Shown one piece after another: positions 4,533 to 7,992 of a stretch of DNA of 7,992 bases (its first letter is position 1; each line of letters opens with the position of its first letter). Made by a program: the position numbers and the translations under genes. The DNA is taken from NCBI GenBank assembly GCA_030608725.1, contig JAUWDP010000042.1, positions 1 through 7,992 of the forward strand. Direction: 5' to 3'. This DNA is from Candidatus Bathyarchaeota archaeon (lineage in GTDB: Archaea; Thermoproteota; Bathyarchaeia; TCS64). Below the pieces are notes generated by a model. It was not told the DNA's origin. It was given only the letters and a program-made list of their open reading frames with translations, and made no database searches.

Positions 4533-5492
4533 CTAGATCACGACGGGATGGTCAGGCCTCTCCCCGTTCAGGACCTTGAAGACCCCGTCCGCCACCTGCG
4601 TGGCCATCCGCCACATCGCCTCCTGGCTGCTAGCCCCCAGGTGCGGGGCCAGGATGACGTTGTCCATGGAGGCTAGGGGGTCGCCCTGGGGAAGGGGTTC
4701 GACCTCGAAGACGTCAAGGGCGGCACCCGCCACCTTCCCTGACTTCAATGCCTCAACGAGGACCTCCTGGTCTATTATCTTTCCCCTGGCCGAGTTGACG
4801 ATGTAGACCCCGTCCTTCATCATCTCGAACTCTGCGGACGAGAGCATGTGGTACGTCTCCGGGTTGTGGGGCACGTGGAGGGAGATGATGTCGCTCCTCT
4901 TCAGGAGCTCCTCAAGGCTCAACCACTCCATTCCCAGCTCCTCCTCTACGTCCTCCTTCCTCGTCCGAGAGTAGTAGACGAGGTCAACCCCGAAGGGCTT
5001 CAGTCGACGGGCTGTGGCCGTGCCTATCTTGCCGAGGCCGATCAGGCCGACGGTCTTCCCCATGACCTCGACGCCCCTCAGGTCTCCGTACTTGCGGGAC
5101 CATTCCCCTGCCCTGACTGCCTTGTCGGCGCTCACTATCCTCCTGGTCATGGAGAGCATCAGGGCGATGGCCATCTCCGCGACCGTCTCGGTGAGGGCCG
5201 TGGGCGTGTTGAGGACCACCTTCCCCAGCTCCCTCGCGGCCTCGAGGTCCACGTGGTCGCAGCCGATCCCGTGGACTCCCACGGCCTTGAGCCTTGGAGA
5301 GGAGGCCATGATCTCCCGTGTCACCTTGATACTTCCCCTGGTTATGAGTCCGTCAGCCCTGGGGACCACCTCCCTCAGCGCGTTGATGTCCGAGCCCGGG
5401 GGAAGCGAGATGACCTCCACGCCCCTCTCCTCCAGGTAGTCTATCCCAGCCTGGTGGATGGGCTCAGTGACCACTACAGTGAACTTCTCCAA
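4533..5492 (-). CDS. D-2-hydroxyacid dehydrogenase, glyoxylate-reductase-like
   Basis: This NAD(P)-dependent cytosolic oxidoreductase interconverts a 2-oxo acid and a D-2-hydroxy acid. The 319-residue length is normal for the short members without an ACT domain. It shows the substrate loop VGVHGIGCDHVD (71-82), the dinucleotide-binding GLIGLGKIGTATARRL (149-164), catalytic R236 in VNSARGKIID, E265 in DVFEVEP and H284 in APHLGASS, all in place. The second strand of the cofactor fold ends in YYSRTRK (173-179), with no acidic residue. The same wording occurs in archaeal glyoxylate reductase (GyaR) and fits use of NADP or both cofactors. Annotation as D-3-phosphoglycerate dehydrogenase is the main alternative, since the N-terminus is also compatible. 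The start is TTG at 5492: no in-frame ATG or GTG occurs between it and the previous stop, and the protein matches the family from residue 3. It follows the CBS gene by 52 nt on the same strand, so co-transcription is possible. Confidence 0.9.
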   Translation of the reverse strand: MEKFTVVVTEPIHQAGIDYLEERGVEVISLPPGSDINALREVVPRADGLITRGSIKVTREIMASSPRLKAVGVHGIGCDHVDLEAARELGKVVLNTPTALTETVAEMAIALMLSMTRRIVSADKAVRAGEWSRKYGDLRGVEVMGKTVGLIGLGKIGTATARRLKPFGVDLVYYSRTRKEDVEEELGMEWLSLEELLKRSDIISLHVPHNPETYHMLSSAEFEMMKDGVYIVNSARGKIIDQEVLVEALKSGKVAGAALDVFEVEPLPQGDPLASMDNVILAPHLGASSQEAMWRMATQVADGVFKVLNGERPDHPVVI

Positions 5493-5544
5493 TCTGGCAC
5501 CCGGAAACGGATCCCCCTCACCGGCTAAAAGGTTTGGCCGCGCC

Positions 5545-6702
5545 CTACCTCCGTGAGCGCCTCCTCCTAGTCCCCCCGGGAGTCTCGGGCTTCGTCCTCC
5601 CTATGGCCTTCTCAAGGGTCGTGCAGAGCTCGTCGAATACCTTCAGGAGGTCCCAGCCCTCCGCCTTGGCGTTAATCTGCCCAGTGGGACTCAGGGCGCG
5701 GGCCGTCAGCTCGTAGCGGTTCCTTTGACCCCGGGTCTGGGAGACCTTGATCCTGATGGAGACCTCGTTGATGTCCGGCCTGAATCTCCTGCCTCTCCGC
5801 ACCACCCTCCGGACCTTCTCCTCCGCTACCGCCCTCTCGAAGAAGTCCTCGTCGGAGAGGCCCATGATGTAGACGGGCAGCTCCTCCTGCACCCTGAGCC
5901 TGAGGATGGGGGCGAGGAGCTCCCTGGGCGTGAGGATGCCCAGCAACCGGCTCCCCTCGTCGGTTATGTAGCAGGCCCTCTTCCCCCGGTCCCTGAGTCC
6001 GCGTACAGCGTCCAAGACCGTCGAGTCGGGCCTCAATGAGAGGGGGTGGGCGTTCATGATGCCTATCACTTGGCCTGGGAATCTGGAGGTCCTCTCTCCG
6101 ACGCGGTCCCCGGTGGTGGTCTTGGACGCGGGCGTGATGAACGTATGCACTATGGTCTCGGCTGTGACCTCGCCCACGAGCCTCCCGTACTCGACGACGG
6201 GGACGTGGCTTATCCCCCTCTCAAGCATGAGGCGGCGGGCGGAGGCGTTCCTCTCGTCGATGTCCATGGACCAGACCGGGCTCCGCAGCAGCTCCTTGAC
6301 GCTGTAGCCCGAGAGTTCATCGACGTCGCACATGATCCTGATTAGGTCGTCCTGGGAGATTATCCCCGTCACCTCCCCTCCCTCGACGACGGGCAGTGCC
6401 CTGACGTTGTTCCTCACGAGGAGCTCAGCCACATCGATGACGCTGGTCGAGGGGGAGACCGAGCCTGTGGCCCGCCAGACCTTGTCGACCCTCCTCTGAG
6501 CTGGCTGGTCCACCCCCAGGAGGTCTCTGACGGTGATCAGCCCCACGGATCTCCCCGACGAGACAGCCGCCTCGTACCGGTCGGTCTCCTTGAGGACCCC
6601 CAGTACCTGGGAGGCGTTGTCGTCGGGGCTGAAGACGCTGATAGGGCTGTGGGCGATGTCCCGTATCTCTAATAAAACCAGTTCCCTTAGTGAGGTTACC
6701 AA
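5545..6702 (-). CDS. Four-CBS-domain protein with a C-terminal ribosome-hibernation (HPF-like) domain
   Basis: The 385 residues contain four CBS domains at about 13-62, 71-125, 134-188 and 208-265. Each ends in a typical strand-helix such as VGLITVRDLLG, VTGIISQDDLIRI, LVGEVTAETIV or LLGILTPRELL. CBS pairs usually bind adenine nucleotides. Residues about 275-370 have the order strand-helix-strand-strand-strand-helix: PVYIMG, FFERAVAEEKVRRVVRRG, INEVSIRIKV, NRYELTARAL, GQINAKAEGWD, LLKVFDELCTTLEKAIGR. This, with its basic character, matches the HPF/S30AE ribosome hibernation fold. The protein ends in an arginine-rich tail (RRRRSRR). A role as an energy-sensing ribosome-hibernation factor is therefore inferred; I recall that a CBS-domain hibernation factor has been described on Pyrobaculum ribosomes, but cannot check whether this is an orthologue. 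The start is TTG at 6702, the first possible in the frame after a short AT-rich promoter. Confidence 0.85.
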   Translation of the reverse strand: MVTSLRELVLLEIRDIAHSPISVFSPDDNASQVLGVLKETDRYEAAVSSGRSVGLITVRDLLGVDQPAQRRVDKVWRATGSVSPSTSVIDVAELLVRNNVRALPVVEGGEVTGIISQDDLIRIMCDVDELSGYSVKELLRSPVWSMDIDERNASARRLMLERGISHVPVVEYGRLVGEVTAETIVHTFITPASKTTTGDRVGERTSRFPGQVIGIMNAHPLSLRPDSTVLDAVRGLRDRGKRACYITDEGSRLLGILTPRELLAPILRLRVQEELPVYIMGLSDEDFFERAVAEEKVRRVVRRGRRFRPDINEVSIRIKVSQTRGQRNRYELTARALSPTGQINAKAEGWDLLKVFDELCTTLEKAIGRTKPETPGGTRRRRSRR

Positions 6703-6736
6703 GGTATAGAACCGAGTATAATTGGACTTGGACTCG

Positions 6737-6743
6737 AATATAG
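6737..6743 (-). promoter_or_regulatory. Putative TATA box of the CBS gene
   Basis: CTATATT on the minus strand is centred about 38 nt before the TTG start at 6702, in the 111-nt AT-rich spacer behind the cyclodeaminase-family gene. A second AT-rich hexamer, AATTATAC (6716-6723), is too close to the start for a leader to fit. The spacer also holds the tandem hexamer TTGGAC x2 (6722-6733), which is probably chance. Confidence 0.4.
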
Positions 6744-6769
6744 TTTGCTCTATTAGTCAGATATTACTG

Positions 6770-6775
6770 AAAAAA
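6770..6775 (-). terminator. T6 tract after the cyclodeaminase-family gene
   Basis: CCCTTTTTTCAG on the minus strand lies about 39 nt after the stop at 6814, preceded by the small palindrome GTTA-C-TAAC (6778-6786). A run of Ts is sufficient for archaeal termination, so the cyclodeaminase-family and CBS genes are probably separate transcripts. Confidence 0.45.
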
Positions 6776-6813
6776 GGGTTAGTAACTGTGTGCTTTGCGC
6801 CTGAATTTGTGAG

Positions 6814-7791
6814 CTAGATCTCCGTCCCAATACCGCCTTCCTTGGCGAGGGTATAGACCTTGTGGGCCGTGCCCACGTCCTGTATGGCGAGGCCGGTTGC
6901 CTTGAATAGGGTTATCTCGTCGGGGCTGGTCCGCCCCTCCTTCTTGCCGGCAACGATCTCACCCATCTCCGCGTAGATGTCCTCCTCGGTGATGACCCCC
7001 TCCTCCTTGGGCTTCGCGAAGTCCCCGACCACGAAGGCCTGAGGGATGAAGTCCACGACGAGCTTGTCGCACTTTTGGATGACGCTGGTCATGAGCTCCC
7101 TCTTCGCGCCGGTGTCAGCCCCTATGGCTGAGACGTGGCAGCCCTTCTTGAGCCAGGCGCCGTCCATAAAGGCCTCAGGGCTGGGGGTGCAGGTGATGAC
7201 GATGTCGCTGCCCTCCGCTGCTGCCTTTGGAGAGTCCACGGGCACGAACTTGGTCTTCGGGTACTTCTCGCCCATCTCCTTGACGAAGGCGTCCTTCGCC
7301 TCGGGGATGATGTCGTAGACCTTGACCATCTCGACGCCTGGGCGCACCTCCATGAGGCCCATAACCTGGCTCCTGCCCTGGACGCCTAGGCCGCAGAGGC
7401 CGACCTCCTTGCTGTCCTCCCTGCTGAGGTACTTGATGCCCGTCGCCCCCGCCGCGCCCGTCCTGAGGGCGGTGATGTACGTGCCGTCCATGATGGCGAT
7501 GGGCACGCCGTTCTCAGGGCTGTTCAATACGATGCGGGCTATCACCGCGGGCAATCCATAGTCCTTCTTGTTACCTGGGTGGACTGTGACAAGTTTTGTC
7601 CCGGCAGCACCGAGGCCGGGCATGTAGGCCGGCATGGCGATGAGGACTCCCTTCTCGAAGTGGAGGTAGACCCGGGCCGGCATCTCGATGTTGTCGTTGC
7701 CCATCTCCCTGAAGCCGCTCTCCACGGCCTCGAAGGTGCTCTTCATGTCGAGGACCGACTTGACCTCGTCTTGAGTAAGATATAGAGTCAA
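6814..7791 (-). CDS. Ornithine cyclodeaminase / alanine dehydrogenase family enzyme
   Basis: This is a cytosolic NAD(P)-dependent enzyme of the OCD/mu-crystallin family, of 325 residues (normal). Members catalyse deamination of ornithine to proline, reversible alanine/pyruvate amination, or reduction of cyclic imines. Visible signatures are YMPGLGAAGTKLVTVHPGN with catalytic-type K66 (57-74), GVPIAIMDGTYITALRTGAAGA (95-116), the Rossmann GLCGLGVQGRSQV (131-143), DIVITCTPS (196-204), and the loop AIGADTGAKREL with D226, at the position of the general acid/base aspartate. Near the end GLAIQDVGTAHKVY (300-313) is also typical. The archaeal alanine dehydrogenase branch (as in Archaeoglobus) is the closest by wording, but OCD or an imine reductase cannot be excluded. 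The start is TTG at 7791, supported by GGAG at 7798-7801 six nucleotides upstream and by a family-like MTLYLTQDEV N-terminus. A TATA-like TTAAAT sits at 7824-7829. Confidence 0.9.
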   Translation of the reverse strand: MTLYLTQDEVKSVLDMKSTFEAVESGFREMGNDNIEMPARVYLHFEKGVLIAMPAYMPGLGAAGTKLVTVHPGNKKDYGLPAVIARIVLNSPENGVPIAIMDGTYITALRTGAAGATGIKYLSREDSKEVGLCGLGVQGRSQVMGLMEVRPGVEMVKVYDIIPEAKDAFVKEMGEKYPKTKFVPVDSPKAAAEGSDIVITCTPSPEAFMDGAWLKKGCHVSAIGADTGAKRELMTSVIQKCDKLVVDFIPQAFVVGDFAKPKEEGVITEEDIYAEMGEIVAGKKEGRTSPDEITLFKATGLAIQDVGTAHKVYTLAKEGGIGTEI

Positions 7792-7797
7792 AATTAT

Positions 7798-7829
7798 CTC
7801 CGAGAGGAAAGAGTGGACTGGGAATTTAA
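7798..7829 (-). promoter_or_regulatory. Promoter and ribosome binding site of the cyclodeaminase-family gene
   Basis: GGAG at 7798-7801 lies 6 nt before the TTG start and decides it. TTAAAT at 7824-7829 is about 35 nt before the start and may be a TATA box. If so, the predicted transcription start falls close to the Shine-Dalgarno, so read-through from the upstream gene, whose stop is 49 nt away, is an equally good explanation. Confidence 0.4.
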
Positions 7830-7840
7830 CAGTTTCACTG

Positions 7841-7992
7841 TCAGGTCGTGAATGGCTCCCCGCCCATGAAGACCTGTGTCACCGTCGAGTAGAGCCTGTT
7901 GAAGCCCAGGTTGGTGCGTGTTGAGAAGGGGATGGGATCGTACTCGACCCCCAGCCTGTCTATGACATCCATCATGTCCTGGCTCATGAGCC
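7841..7992 (-). CDS. Unrecognised protein, C-terminal 49 residues
   Basis: The frame is open from the right edge to a TGA at 7841-7843 on the minus strand. It encodes ...MSQDMMDVIDRLGVEYD, then PIPFSTRTNLGFNRLYSTV and TQVFMGGEPFTT. Codon use (GC-ending, AGG for Arg, CTC/CTG for Leu) matches the neighbouring genes, and the segment reads like a folded domain end, so it is very probably the tail of a real gene. I do not recognise the family from this fragment. It lies 49 nt upstream of the cyclodeaminase-family gene on the same strand and may share its transcript. Confidence 0.7.
   Translation of the reverse strand, partial: LMSQDMMDVIDRLGVEYDPIPFSTRTNLGFNRLYSTVTQVFMGGEPFTT

Noticed and set aside
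4848..5528. Long plus-strand reading frame (226 codons) opposite the dehydrogenase gene
   Set aside because: It is the antisense shadow of a GC-rich gene; its protein is a Pro/His/Gly/Asp-rich mixture with no domain, while the minus-strand frame has complete catalytic motifs.
6722..6733. Tandem TTGGAC x2 as a functional repeat
   Set aside because: Two copies of a hexamer are within chance expectation and it has no symmetry or recurrence elsewhere in the window.
1..7992. A single multi-gene defence, mobile or biosynthetic cluster
   Set aside because: No nuclease, transposase, integrase, repeat array or linked pathway was visible; functions are mixed housekeeping, and several genes appear to have their own promoters and T-rich ends.

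Overview
The window looks archaeal, most likely from the TACK/Thermoproteota side (a Bathyarchaeia-like lineage is my guess, not shown). The reasons are an Alba chromatin protein, a DUF47 PhoU-like protein, a ferredoxin close to the Sulfolobus/Thermoplasma type, a CBS-domain protein with a ribosome-hibernation-like tail, archaeal TATA boxes (TTTAAA, TATATATT) about 26-38 nt before starts, T-rich 3' ends instead of bacterial terminators, and frequent TTG/GTG starts. Genes are GC-rich and the spacers between them AT-rich. I see no mobile element, CRISPR array, rRNA or tRNA.

Layout. At the left edge, on the minus strand, a methylated-DNA:protein cysteine methyltransferase is followed after 9 nt by the start of a class III (CaiB/BaiF) CoA-transferase that runs off the window. 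Divergent from these, on the plus strand, are a Maf nucleotide pyrophosphatase, an Na/Pi-cotransporter-type membrane protein and a DUF47 PhoU-like protein. The last two form a probable phosphate uptake and control pair. Everything to the right is on the minus strand. In transcription order from the right edge it reads: the C-terminus of an unrecognised protein, an ornithine cyclodeaminase/alanine dehydrogenase-family enzyme, a four-CBS protein with an HPF-like C-terminal domain, a glyoxylate-reductase-like D-2-hydroxyacid dehydrogenase, an Alba protein fused to a helix-hairpin-helix domain, and a small two-cluster ferredoxin with no ordinary start codon.

Themes. Most genes are housekeeping: DNA repair, nucleotide-pool cleaning, phosphate, 2-oxo/amino-acid redox and chromatin. 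The items worth a second look are the Alba-HhH fusion, the CBS-HPF protein as a possible nucleotide-sensing ribosome-hibernation factor, the NptA-type transporter paired with a separate DUF47 protein, and the hidden ferredoxin, which lacks one cluster-I cysteine position and has a puzzling 5' end. I do not see a large undescribed multi-gene defence or biosynthetic system here. The novelty is at the level of domain architectures and gene starts.
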